Positions 7,910 through 15,921 of a stretch of DNA of 50,636 nt are shown here, piece by piece (position 1 is the stretch's first letter; each line of letters begins with the position of its first letter). Under the pieces are notes generated by a model. The model was not told the origin of the DNA. It worked only from the letters and a program-made list of their open reading frames with translations, and ran no database searches. Source of the DNA: an uncultured Sphingomonas sp. (GTDB lineage: Bacteria; Pseudomonadota; Alphaproteobacteria; Sphingomonadales; Sphingomonadaceae); the NCBI RefSeq assembly GCF_937859915.1, contig NZ_CALMAW010000099.1, positions 1 to 50,636 on the forward strand, read 5' to 3'. A program made the position numbers and the translations under genes.

Positions 7910-9856
7910 ATGACCAGATTTGCCTGCGCGCTTGCCGGCGCCGCCCCGCTCGCGCTTATCCTCGGCGCCTCCGCCGCTGCCGCGCAATGGCAACAGCCCG
8001 CGACCAACACGCTGCCGCAGCCGGTCACCATCACCGACACCATCCCCGCCCCCAAGGACGTCGCCTATCCGGGCGGCCCGATCCAGCTTGCGGTCGATGC
8101 GACCGACGTCGCGCGCGGCATCTATCAGGTCCAGGAGACGATTCCCGTCGCCGCCACCGGGCCGATGACGCTGCTCTATCCGAAGTGGCTGCCCGGCACG
8201 CACAGCCCGACCGGCCCGATCTCCAAGCTCGACGGACTCGTCATCACTGCCGACGGCAAGCAGATTCCCTGGGTGCGCGACACGATTGACGTCTACGCCT
8301 TCCATGTCGATGTCCCGGCCGGCACCAAGTCGCTGGGCGCGAGCTTCAAGTTCCTGACGCCGACCGCAGGCAATCAGGGCCGCATCCTGACCACGCCCGA
8401 CATGCTCAGCCTCGAATGGGACAGCGTCTCGCTCTATCCGGCGGGCTATTTCGTCCGCGACATCCCCATCTCGGTCAGCGTCACCTATCCGACCGGCTGG
8501 AAGTCCGCGACCGCACTCGCCCCCGGCCTGTCGGGCGACCACGTCACCTATCCCACGGTCGATTACGAGACGCTGGTCGATTCGCCCGCGATCGCGGGGC
8601 GCAACATGCGGTCCGACCTGCTCGCCCCCGGCGTCCATCTCGACATCGCCGCCGACCGTCCCGACCAGCTCGTCGCCACCCCCGAGCAGATCGATGCGCA
8701 CAAGCGCCTCGTCCAGCAGGCGGTGCGCGTGTTCGGCGCGCAGCATTACGACCATTATGACTTCCTGCTGACGCTGTCCGACACGCTCGGCGGCGAGGGC
8801 CTCGAGCATCATCGCTCGTCGGAGGACGGCACCGACGCCGACTATTTCACCGACTGGGAGTCGAACCCGGCGGCACGCAACCTGCTGCCGCACGAGTTCA
8901 CGCACAGCTGGGACGGCAAATATCGCCGCCCCGCCGACCTGTGGACCCCCGACTACCGCACCCCGATGCAGGACACCTTGCTGTGGGTCTATGAAGGGCA
9001 GACCCAATATTGGGGCTATATCCTCCAGGCGCGCTCGGGCCTCGTCTCCAAGCAGGACACGCTCGACGCGCTGGCGTCGACCGCGGCCTATTATGAGAAT
9101 TCGCCCGCCAAGGCGTGGCGCACGGTCGAGGACACCACCAACGATCCCTCGATGTCGCAGCGCCGCCCGCTGGCATGGCGCAACTATCAATGGTCCGAGG
9201 ATTATTACGAGGCCGGCAAGCTGGTTTGGCTCGATGCCGACCAGCTGATCCGCGAGAAGACCGGTGGCAAGAAGTCGCTCGACGATTTCGCGCGCACCTT
9301 CTTCGGCGTGCGCGACCGCGACTGGGGCGTGCTGCCCTACACATTCGACGACGTGGTGGCGGCGCTCAACAAAGTGATGCCCTATGATTGGGCGACCTTC
9401 CTCAACACGCGGATCAACCAGGTGAAGCCTGCCGCGACGCTCGATTGGATCGCGCGCGGCGGCTACAAGCTGACCTATACCGACAAGGCGAGCAGCTATT
9501 GGAAGTCCAACGAGAAGCGCCGCAAGGGCACCGATCTCAGCTACTCGATCGGGCTGACGATGGGCAAGGACGGCGCCATCTCGGGCGTGTCGTGGGGCGG
9601 CCCGGCCTTCACCGCAGGGATCACGCCCGGCTCGAAGCTGATCGCGGTCAACGGCCGCAATTATGACAGCGACGGGCTCAAGGCGGCGATCACCGACGCC
9701 AAGGGCGGCACCACGCCGATCCACCTGCTGATCCAGCAGTCCGACCAGGTCCGCGACGTCGCGGTGACCTGGAATGGCGGCCTGCGCTATCCGACGCTGG
9801 TCAAGGTCGGCAAGGGCGAGACCGGGCTCGACAAGCTGCTCGAACCAAAGAAGTAA
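7910..9856 (+). CDS. Exported M61-family metallopeptidase with PDZ domain
   Basis: Zinc aminopeptidase of the M61 (glycyl aminopeptidase-like) family, predicted periplasmic. Residues 1-25 form a signal peptide ending ASAAAA before QWQQP. The catalytic motif HEFTH is at 328-332, in LLPHEFTHSWDGKYRRP. The third zinc ligand is probably Glu362 in LLWVYEGQTQYWG, which matches the family. A PDZ domain occupies about 545-620 (YSIGLTMGKDGAISGV, then AGITPGSKLIAVNGRNY). Length 648 residues, typical. GGAG lies 11 bases before the ATG. It stands alone between ppa and the DUF1345 gene. Family members prefer N-terminal Gly or Ala; the substrate here is unknown. Confidence 0.92.
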   Translation: MTRFACALAGAAPLALILGASAAAAQWQQPATNTLPQPVTITDTIPAPKDVAYPGGPIQLAVDATDVARGIYQVQETIPVAATGPMTLLYPKWLPGTHSPTGPISKLDGLVITADGKQIPWVRDTIDVYAFHVDVPAGTKSLGASFKFLTPTAGNQGRILTTPDMLSLEWDSVSLYPAGYFVRDIPISVSVTYPTGWKSATALAPGLSGDHVTYPTVDYETLVDSPAIAGRNMRSDLLAPGVHLDIAADRPDQLVATPEQIDAHKRLVQQAVRVFGAQHYDHYDFLLTLSDTLGGEGLEHHRSSEDGTDADYFTDWESNPAARNLLPHEFTHSWDGKYRRPADLWTPDYRTPMQDTLLWVYEGQTQYWGYILQARSGLVSKQDTLDALASTAAYYENSPAKAWRTVEDTTNDPSMSQRRPLAWRNYQWSEDYYEAGKLVWLDADQLIREKTGGKKSLDDFARTFFGVRDRDWGVLPYTFDDVVAALNKVMPYDWATFLNTRINQVKPAATLDWIARGGYKLTYTDKASSYWKSNEKRRKGTDLSYSIGLTMGKDGAISGVSWGGPAFTAGITPGSKLIAVNGRNYDSDGLKAAITDAKGGTTPIHLLIQQSDQVRDVAVTWNGGLRYPTLVKVGKGETGLDKLLEPKK

Positions 9857-9865
9857 GCGACGCGC

Positions 9866-9909
9866 CCGTCATCGCACCCCGGGCTCGACCCGGGGACAGC
9901 GATGGCGGG
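9866..9909. repeat. Palindromic element downstream of the M61 gene
   Basis: Outer arms CGTCATCGC and GCGATGGCG enclose an inner palindrome ACCCCGGGCTCGACCCGGGG-like. It resembles the CGTCA-type elements elsewhere in the window (11509-11591) but is shorter. It could also act as a transcription stop after the M61 gene. Confidence 0.55.
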
Positions 9910-9977
9910 ACGCGCGGATGCCATCGCCGAGTGACATTTCCCGCGGCAATCGCGCGCGAGCCCGCTATGCTGGCGCC

Positions 9978-10640
9978 ATGACCAGCACACTCCGCCTCGG
10001 CAACCGCGTCGCGCCCGCGCGCTTCCTCGTCTTCCTCGCGATCCTGATCGTCGGCAGCGCAATCCTGATGCCGTCGATCGGCTGGCGGCACGGGATCATG
10101 GCGAGCTTCGACATCGCCGCCGCCATCTTCCTGGTCTCGCTGAAGCCCGTGATCGAGACGCCGCACGCGCAGGGCATGCGAGACCATGCCGCGCGCAACG
10201 ATGCCAACCGCGCGTTGCTGCTCGTGGTCACCGCCGCGGTGATGCTCGCCATCCTCGTCTCGGTCGGCTCCGAGCTGGTCGAGAAGGGTTCGCCCAAGCC
10301 CGGCGCGATCGCGCTGATCATCGGGACGCTCGTCCTGTCCTGGCTGTTCACCAACACCGCCTATGCGCTCCATTATGCGCACATGTTCTACAGCCAGGGC
10401 GACACCGACGGCGACGGCACCGAGGAGGACCAGCAGGGCCTCTGCTTCCCCAAGACCGACGAGCCCAATTATTGGGACTTCATCTATTACAGCTTCACGC
10501 TCGGCATGACCTTCCAGACCTCCGACGTCGACACCACCAACACGCGGATGCGGATCGTCACCATCTTCCACTGCCTCGCCGCCTTCGTGTTCAACATCGG
10601 CGTGCTGGCGTTCACGATCAACGTGCTCGGCGGCGGCTAA
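9978..10640 (+). CDS. DUF1345 family integral membrane protein
   Basis: A 220-residue membrane protein with about five hydrophobic segments. The C-terminal DFIYYSFTLGMTFQTSD followed by a helix FHCLAAFVFNIGVLAFTIN is the DUF1345 hallmark, and the length fits. Between helices 4 and 5 there is an acidic loop with GDTDGDGTEEDQ and a Cys (GLCFPK), which may lie outside the membrane. The start at 9978 puts a short basic N-terminus before the first helix; the open frame extends further upstream but only into the end of the M61 gene and the repeat. Function of the family is not established. Its stop overlaps the convergent GNAT gene by 4 bp. Confidence 0.85.
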   Translation: MTSTLRLGNRVAPARFLVFLAILIVGSAILMPSIGWRHGIMASFDIAAAIFLVSLKPVIETPHAQGMRDHAARNDANRALLLVVTAAVMLAILVSVGSELVEKGSPKPGAIALIIGTLVLSWLFTNTAYALHYAHMFYSQGDTDGDGTEEDQQGLCFPKTDEPNYWDFIYYSFTLGMTFQTSDVDTTNTRMRIVTIFHCLAAFVFNIGVLAFTINVLGGG

Positions 10641-11131
10641 CCCGCCACCGTCGCCGACAGAGCCAACCGCGCGATCGCCTCGCCCTCGAGCCGCCACGGC
10701 TGCCAGCCCTCCGAGCGCCGCGCGCCGATCCGCTCGTAGAAGCGCATCGCCTCCTCGTTCCAGTCGAGCACCGCCCAGTCCATCCGCGCGCAGCCGCGTG
10801 CCATCGCCTCCTCGGCGAGCGCGACCATCAGCGCCTGCGCGACCCCCGAGCGGCGCTCGCCCGGATCGACGAACAGATCCTCGAGATAGAGGCCGGGTCG
10901 TCCCGTCCAGGTCGAGTAGTTGAGGAACCACAGCGCCAGCCCGACCGCGCGGCCGTCACGTGTCGCGAGATGCGCGCGGACGTGGCCGCCTTCGCCGAAC
11001 AGGTTGTCGGTCAGCATTGCCTCGGTCGCGACGACGGCATCGGGCTCGCGCTCGAAATCGGCGAGCGCGCGGATCATGCGCAGGATCTCGGGCTCGTCGC
11101 CGGGCTGCGCGGCGCGGATCGCGACGGTCAT
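10637..11131 (-). CDS. GNAT-family N-acetyltransferase
   Basis: A single-domain GCN5-related acetyltransferase of 164 residues. The N-terminus MTVAIRAAQPGDEPEIL is the typical first strand and helix. LYLEDLFVDPGERRSGVAQALM holds strand 4 and the acetyl-CoA pyrophosphate loop (R-x-x-G-x-A form). WNEEAMRFYERIGA is the usual motif B region. The arrangement resembles the diamine/spermidine N-acetyltransferase subgroup, which has the same LEDLFV motif, but the acceptor cannot be fixed from sequence. I used the ATG at 11131; upstream frame is non-coding repeat-rich sequence. Confidence 0.88.
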   Translation of the reverse strand: MTVAIRAAQPGDEPEILRMIRALADFEREPDAVVATEAMLTDNLFGEGGHVRAHLATRDGRAVGLALWFLNYSTWTGRPGLYLEDLFVDPGERRSGVAQALMVALAEEAMARGCARMDWAVLDWNEEAMRFYERIGARRSEGWQPWRLEGEAIARLALSATVAG

Positions 11132-11643
11132 CGGACCGGCCGCGGCCGAAGTTGACGAAGTTGACAGCGTGGAAGGCAAAACGCGGACTCCGAGGGGACG
11201 AATCAGGACCCTGGCAGGCGAAATCCTATTTTGGAAGCGGCTTTGGGATGTGCCTGACGCTCGTGGGTGCGGCTTCGGGCTTGACGCGGGGGGCGCAACC
11301 CAGTTCGGCCGCTGGATCGCCACGGCGCTACGCGCCCCGCAACGACGTGCCGCTACGCGGCCCTGTTGCGGACGTTCCGGCGTCGTCCCTCCAGCCTTGA
11401 GCCGCGTCGCGCTGTCTGACGCCAGGCAAGAAGCGGGATCCCGGATCAAGTCGGGGATGACGAAGAGACACGACTGCTATCGCCCCATATGCGGACATTG
11501 GATTTTATCGTCACCCCGGCCTTGAGCCGGGGTCCAGCTTCTTGATCAAAGGGGTGAAGAAGCGGGACCCCGGGTCAAGCCCGGGGTGACGGGATCAGAG
11601 AGTGTCCGCAATCCACCAGGTCCAGACAATCCGCGCCACAATC
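11132..11643. other. Gene-free stretch rich in degenerate palindromic repeats
   Basis: About 510 bp with no credible gene. It contains a fragment reading GATCGCCACGGCGCTACGCG (about 11308-11345), like the 'RRYAPRND' repeats of many proteobacteria. A half element GGATCCCGGATCAAG lies at 11437-11451, and a full inverted repeat at 11509-11591. The promoter of the GNAT gene should lie near 11131-11200. Confidence 0.6.
11509..11591. repeat. Family-C palindromic element
   Basis: The left arm CGTCACCCCGGCCTTGAGCC and the right arm reading GGGTCAAGCCCGGGGTGACG are near-perfect reverse complements around a central spacer of roughly 28 bases. This is a classic long-hairpin REP/BIME-like unit in non-coding DNA. 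Confidence 0.85.
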
Positions 11644-11982
11644 CTACCGCGCCGACGGCTCCGACAGAAAGCCCACCTTCACCGCGCGGCCGGACTGTCG
11701 GATCGCAGAGACGACGGTGTCGACACAGCTATAGGGGATGCCGGTCAGGCCTTGCAGCTGCACCGCGCGCTGCCTGTCCGACAGCGCGCCGAGCAGCGCC
11801 GTCTTGCCCGCGTCGGTGGCGGGGTCGCCGGTCGGGATCCCGTCGACGCGCGCGCTGCACGCCTTGATCCGCGCGTCCCAGCCGAGATAGACCGTCTGGT
11901 GGCCGTCGGCCTCGACCGGCGCCACCGGCCCGACCGCCGCCGGCCCGGCCGTCGCCAGCCCGATCAGCAGCGCCGCGATCAC
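11644..11982 (-). CDS. Small exported protein of unknown function, coupled to ispG
   Basis: A 112-residue protein with a hydrophobic N-terminus ([21 protein letters not shown]) that looks like a signal peptide. The mature part has two Cys (KACSARVDG and PYSCVDTV) that could form a disulfide, and a basic tail ending EPSAR. I recognise no family. Its ATG overlaps the ispG stop as ATGA, which indicates translational coupling, and no hairpin separates them. The functional link to isoprenoid synthesis is unclear. Confidence 0.65.
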   Translation of the reverse strand: MIAALLIGLATAGPAAVGPVAPVEADGHQTVYLGWDARIKACSARVDGIPTGDPATDAGKTALLGALSDRQRAVQLQGLTGIPYSCVDTVVSAIRQSGRAVKVGFLSEPSAR

Positions 11983-13106
11983 TCGGCCGCCTGCAGCTCC
12001 GCGGAGGCCTTGTGCGCCTCGATCTCGGCGGCCTTGGCCTCGACCAGCTTGACGACATGATCGACCATGTCCTCATTCTGGATGACGTGATCGGTGATCC
12101 CCGAGAGGTAGATCATGTGCTTGCCATTGCCGCCGCCGGTGACGCCGATGTCGGTCTCGCGCGCCTCGCCAGGGCCGTTGACGACGCAGCCAAGCACCGA
12201 CAGCGAGAGCGGCGTCGAGATATGCTTGAGCCGCTCCTCGAGCTTCTCGACGGTACGGATGACGTCGAAGCCCTGGCGCGCGCAGGACGGACAGGACACG
12301 ACGCGCACGCCGCGGGTCCGCAGGCCGAGCGCCTTCAGCATCTCGTAGCCGACGCGGACCTCCTCCTCGGGCTCGGCCGAGAGCGACACGCGGATCGTGT
12401 CGCCGATCCCGAACCAGAGCAGCGAGCCCATGCCGATCGCCGACTTGACCGTGCCGCCGATCAGGCCGCCCGCCTCGGTGATGCCGAGATGCAGCGGGCA
12501 GTCGACGACCTCGGCGAGCTGCTGATAGGCGGCGACCGCGAGGAACAGGTCGGAGGCCTTCACCGCGACCTTATATTCGTGGAAATCGGCATCCTGGAGC
12601 AGCTTGATATGATCGAGCGCGCTCTCGACCAGCGCCTCGGGGCAGGGCTCGCCATATTTCTCGAGCAGGTCCTTCTCGAGGCTGCCGCCGTTGACGCCGA
12701 TGCGGATCGCGCAGCCATTGGCCTTGGCGGCGTTGACCACTTCCTGGACACGCGCCGACGAGCCGATATTGCCCGGGTTGATGCGCAGGCAAGCCGCGCC
12801 CGCGTCCGCCGCCTCGAGCGCGCGCTTGTAGTGGAAATGAATGTCCGCAACGATCGGCACCTTGGCGGCGCGGACGATCTGCTTGAGCGCGGCGGTCGAT
12901 TCCTCGTCGGGGCAGGAGACGCGGATGATGTCGACCCCGGCCTCCTCGCAGCGGCGGATCTGGTCGATCGTGCCCTTGATGTCGGTGGTCAGCGTGTTGG
13001 TCATCGTCTGCACGGAGATCGGCGCGTCGCCACCGACGGGGACGTTGCCGACCATGATCTGGCGGCTCTGGCGGCGGGTGATGTCGCGCCACGGACGAAG
13101 GGACAT
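11979..13106 (-). CDS. ispG: 4-hydroxy-3-methylbut-2-en-1-yl diphosphate synthase
   Basis: IspG (GcpE) converts 2-C-methylerythritol 2,4-cyclodiphosphate to HMBPP in the non-mevalonate isoprenoid pathway, using a [4Fe-4S] cluster. The cluster ligands are visible: Cys272 and Cys275 in [12 protein letters not shown], Cys307 in [11 protein letters not shown], and the fourth ligand Glu314 in the same motif. The TIM-barrel half shows [15 protein letters not shown] and LRINPGNIG. Length 375 residues, as for the short proteobacterial form without the insert domain. The gene is followed by an overlapping small exported protein and preceded by a repeat element on the other side of its promoter. Confidence 0.96.
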   Translation of the reverse strand: MSLRPWRDITRRQSRQIMVGNVPVGGDAPISVQTMTNTLTTDIKGTIDQIRRCEEAGVDIIRVSCPDEESTAALKQIVRAAKVPIVADIHFHYKRALEAADAGAACLRINPGNIGSSARVQEVVNAAKANGCAIRIGVNGGSLEKDLLEKYGEPCPEALVESALDHIKLLQDADFHEYKVAVKASDLFLAVAAYQQLAEVVDCPLHLGITEAGGLIGGTVKSAIGMGSLLWFGIGDTIRVSLSAEPEEEVRVGYEMLKALGLRTRGVRVVSCPSCARQGFDVIRTVEKLEERLKHISTPLSLSVLGCVVNGPGEARETDIGVTGGGNGKHMIYLSGITDHVIQNEDMVDHVVKLVEAKAAEIEAHKASAELQAAE

Positions 13107-13185
13107 GGTTATACTCGCAGTTGTGTACGACGCCCTCTATAGGCCCTCGGCGTTACAAAAGTAAGCGCCGCCGACCTTACAAGCC

Positions 13186-13291
13186 CGTCATTCCCCGCGC
13201 AGGCGGGAATCGATACGCGCGACGCCCCTGGATGCGCACGGATGATGAGCGGACGCCGCGTTTACGGATCCCCGCCGGCGCGGGGATGACG
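13186..13291. repeat. Family-B palindromic element
   Basis: Starts CGTCATTCCCCGCGCAGGCG and ends with GGCGCGGGGATGACG; the arms pair across about 70 bases. It sits between the divergent ispG and isoaspartyl-peptidase genes, ending 13 bp before the latter's ATG. The end of the element is next to its ribosome-binding site (GGAAGGA). Confidence 0.8.
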
Positions 13292-13304
13292 GAAGGACAA
13301 AGAG

Positions 13305-14225
13305 ATGAGTTGGACGTTGATGATCCACGGCGGCGCAGGCGCGATGCGGCGCGGCCATCTGAGCGAGGCCGACGAGCAGGCGGGTCGTGCCGGGCTGGCG
13401 GCGGCGCTCGACGCCGGGGCGGCGGTCCTGCGCACCGGCGGCGCGGCCCTCGATGCAGTCGAGGCGGCGGTGCGCGTGCTCGAGGACGATGCCGCCTTCA
13501 ACGCCGGACGCGGATCGGTGTTCACTTGGGACGGCCGGATCGAATGCGACGCCGCGATCATGGACGGACAAACGCGTGACGCCGGCGCGGTCGCCAGCGT
13601 CTCGGCGACCCGCAACCCAGTGACGCTCGCGCGCGCGGTAATGACCGAGAGCGCGCATGTCCTGCTCTCGGGCGCGGGCGCCGACGCCTTCTCGGCCGAA
13701 CACGGCCAGCCGCAGGCGGACCAGGCCTGGTTCGCGATCCCCGAACGCCGCCGCCAGCTCGACGAGATCAAGGCGCGGCCCGACGCCCCGTTCGATTCGG
13801 GGATGAAATACGGGACGGTCGGCGCGGTCGCGGTCGACGTCGACGGCCATGTCGCCGCCGCGACCTCGACCGGCGGGCTCACCGCCAAGCGCTGGGGCCG
13901 GATCGGCGATTCGCCGCTGATCGGCGCGGGCACCTATGCCGACGACCGCGCGGCGGCGATCAGCTGCACGGGCTCGGGCGAGCATTTTATCCGCCTCGCC
14001 TTCGCCCACGAATTCTCCGCACGGTTGCGGCTGACGGCGGAGGCGCCGGAGACGGTGGCCGCCGCGATGATCGATGAGCTCGGCGCGCTCGGCGGCAAGG
14101 GCGGCTTCATCGCGGTGCTGCCCGACGGCCGCGCCGTCCACGCGTTCAACACGCCGGGGATGTATCGCGCTGTGGTGGGGCATGATCGTGCGGCGGAGGT
14201 GGCGATCTTTGGAGACGAGGGCTGA
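13305..14225 (+). CDS. Isoaspartyl peptidase / type III L-asparaginase
   Basis: N-terminal-nucleophile hydrolase that cleaves beta-aspartyl (isoaspartyl) dipeptides and asparagine. The precursor self-cleaves before Thr171 in KYGTVGAVAVD to give alpha and beta chains; the Thr becomes the nucleophile. Family features are the first strand IHGGAGAM, NAGRGSVFTWDG (about 66-77), and the substrate pocket in STGGLTAKRWGRIGDSPLIGAGTYAD. Length 306 residues, standard for the plant-type/EcAIII group. A GGAAGGA site precedes the ATG. Because it has no signal peptide it should be cytoplasmic, recycling damaged peptides. It stands alone between two repeat elements. Confidence 0.93.
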   Translation: MSWTLMIHGGAGAMRRGHLSEADEQAGRAGLAAALDAGAAVLRTGGAALDAVEAAVRVLEDDAAFNAGRGSVFTWDGRIECDAAIMDGQTRDAGAVASVSATRNPVTLARAVMTESAHVLLSGAGADAFSAEHGQPQADQAWFAIPERRRQLDEIKARPDAPFDSGMKYGTVGAVAVDVDGHVAAATSTGGLTAKRWGRIGDSPLIGAGTYADDRAAAISCTGSGEHFIRLAFAHEFSARLRLTAEAPETVAAAMIDELGALGGKGGFIAVLPDGRAVHAFNTPGMYRAVVGHDRAAEVAIFGDEG

Positions 14226-14268
14226 TCGCGTCACGATTGTCGTACAAAGTACATCATGGCGACTTAGC

Positions 14269-14340
14269 CGTTCCCCGGCGCAGGTCGGGGTCCAGGCCCG
14301 CGCTCTCCGGAACTGGAACCCCGGCTCGCGCCGGGGAACG
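14269..14340. repeat. Family-A palindromic element
   Basis: Begins CGTTCCCCGGCGCAGGTCGG and ends GGCTCGCGCCGGGGAACG. Other copies lie at 18751-18835, 24686-24782 and 25121-25218, with a minimal copy at 27095-27120. The right end abuts the AGGAAG ribosome-binding site of the nuclease gene. Confidence 0.85.
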
Positions 14341-14350
14341 AGGAAGCAGT

Positions 14351-15241
14351 ATGATCCGTATCCGCCTGTTGCTTGCCGCCCTGATCGCGCTGTTCACCGC
14401 GGCCTCGCCCGCCGCCGCCTGGTGGGAATATGGCCACCAGACCGTCGCTGCGATCGCCTATCTCGAGGCGACGCCCGCGACGCGCGCCGGGATCGACGCG
14501 CTGCTCCGCCAGTCGAGGCTGCTCGATACGCCGTCCTGCCCGGCGCGCACGATCGAGCAGGCCTCGGTCTGGCCGGACTGCGTCAAGACGCTCGGCGACC
14601 GGTTCAGCTATGCCTATAATTGGCATTTCGTCGACGTCGACGTGTGCAAGCCGTTCGACCCCAAGGGGCCGTGCGCGGGCGGCAATTGCGTGATCAGCCA
14701 GATCGCGCGCAACCAGCGGCTGCTCGCCGACACGCACCTCAATCCGCGCGAACGGCTGATGGCGCTGGCCTTCCTGGTCCATTTCGTCGGCGACCTGCAC
14801 CAACCGCTCCATGCGTCCGAGCGCGCCGGCGACCAAGGCGGCAACAAGCTCAAGATCCGCTATGGCGCGATGCCGCACAGCAATCTCCACTCGGCGTGGG
14901 ACGGGCTGCTCGCCGACCGCGCGATCTCGGCCGCGCCCGGCGGCGCCAAGGGCCTGCTAGCGGGGTCGACGCCGGAGAGCCGCGCGGCGATGGCGCAGGG
15001 CAGCGTCGAGGATTGGGCGCGCGAGAGCTGGCAGATTGCGCGCGACACCGTCTATCCCGCCGCGACCCACGCCCCCGCCTGCCCGCCGACCGCGCCGACG
15101 GATGCGGGGATGGACGAGGCGCAGATCGAGGCGCTGATCCCGGTGGTCCGCGCGCAGGTGCTCAAGGGCGGGCTCAGGCTCGCGAAGATGCTCGACGCCG
15201 ACTTCGCCGGGCGCGTCGCGATGAAGCCGAAATATAATTGA
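14351..15241 (+). CDS. Exported S1/P1-type nuclease
   Basis: Secreted zinc-dependent nuclease of the S1/P1 family, acting on single-stranded RNA/DNA and 3'-nucleotides. The signal peptide ends AAA at residue 23, leaving a mature N-terminal Trp (WWEYGHQTVA), which is required because the N-terminal Trp is itself a zinc ligand in this family. Further ligands are in NWHFVDVDV, VHFVGDLHQPLH and NLHSAWDG. Several Cys pairs suit a periplasmic or secreted enzyme. AGGAAG lies close to the ATG at 14351; the frame is open upstream only through a repeat. Length 296 residues, typical. It may scavenge nucleotides or phosphate. Confidence 0.93.
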   Translation: MIRIRLLLAALIALFTAASPAAAWWEYGHQTVAAIAYLEATPATRAGIDALLRQSRLLDTPSCPARTIEQASVWPDCVKTLGDRFSYAYNWHFVDVDVCKPFDPKGPCAGGNCVISQIARNQRLLADTHLNPRERLMALAFLVHFVGDLHQPLHASERAGDQGGNKLKIRYGAMPHSNLHSAWDGLLADRAISAAPGGAKGLLAGSTPESRAAMAQGSVEDWARESWQIARDTVYPAATHAPACPPTAPTDAGMDEAQIEALIPVVRAQVLKGGLRLAKMLDADFAGRVAMKPKYN

Positions 15242-15246
15242 GAACC

Positions 15247-15275
15247 ATCCTCCCCGAGCAGAGCTCGGGGAGGAT
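15247..15275. terminator. Perfect hairpin between convergent nuclease and pal genes
   Basis: A 13-bp perfect stem, ATCCTCCCCGAGC paired with GCTCGGGGAGGAT, around a 3-base loop AGA, exactly between the converging ends. Uridine tracts are absent on both sides, but position and strength suggest a bidirectional stop. Confidence 0.6.
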
Positions 15276-15283
15276 TGAGAAGG

Positions 15284-15811
15284 CTACTGCGGCACCACCG
15301 TCACGGCGCGACGGTTCTGCGCCCAGCTCGATTCGTCCGAGCCGGTCGCGACCGGGCGTTCCTTGCCGTAGCTGATCGTGCTGATCCGGTCCGCCGAGAC
15401 GCCGGCGGCGACGAGCACGTTCTTGGCCGAGGTGGCGCGGCGATCGCCGAGCGCGAGATTATATTCGCGGGTGCCGCGCTCGTCGCAATGGCCCTCGAGC
15501 GTCACGCGGACGTTGCGGTGCGCGACCAGCCAGCGCGCCTGCGACGCGAGAATGCCCTGGCCCTCGCTGTTGACGTCCGACTTGTCGGTGTCGAAATGCA
15601 CCGTGTCGGTGCCGACCTGCTGGAGGAAGTCCGCGCGCGAGCCCGGCACGATGCTGCCGCCGACATTACCCGAGGGCGCGCCGGTATCGCCGCTGCTCGG
15701 CACCGACGATTCGGGCGGCGGCGGCGGCAGCTGCTTGGGCTTGTGCGCGCAGCCGGCCAGCGCGACCATCGCGGCGACGGACAGGACCGTAGCGGTTCTA
15801 GCAGTCATCAT
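15284..15811 (-). CDS. pal: Peptidoglycan-associated lipoprotein Pal
   Basis: Outer-membrane lipoprotein that binds peptidoglycan through an OmpA-like domain and is pulled by TolB and TolA during envelope constriction. The lipobox LAGC ends at Cys21, followed by a Pro-rich linker (KQLPPPPPESS). The OmpA-like domain covers about residues 70-170. It carries EGHCDERGTREYNLALGDRRA, the characteristic diaminopimelate-binding segment, and NRRAVTV at the C-terminus. Length 175 residues, normal. It is the last gene of ybgC-tolQRAB-pal, 110 bp downstream of tolB, a gap large enough for an extra promoter. Confidence 0.96.
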   Translation of the reverse strand: MMTARTATVLSVAAMVALAGCAHKPKQLPPPPPESSVPSSGDTGAPSGNVGGSIVPGSRADFLQQVGTDTVHFDTDKSDVNSEGQGILASQARWLVAHRNVRVTLEGHCDERGTREYNLALGDRRATSAKNVLVAAGVSADRISTISYGKERPVATGSDESSWAQNRRAVTVVPQ

Positions 15812-15921
15812 CTTCTCCTCTGGGGCGCCCTGGCTGCGCCCGTCGGTTCACGCCAAAGGCTTAGGTTCGTTTCGTGGGCGGTCAACCCCGCCCCCTCAGG
15901 CCATCGTCCTGACGCCACGCC

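Noticed and set aside
7880-9724. A 614-codon minus-strand frame opposite the M61 peptidase
   Set aside because: Same cause: antisense shadow of a well-supported gene. No domain, and it is composed of Arg/Ala/Gly/Val-rich low-complexity sequence.
10637-11449. A 270-residue form of the GNAT protein starting upstream
   Set aside because: The extra residues come from repeat-rich non-coding DNA; the GNAT domain starts at the 11131 ATG.
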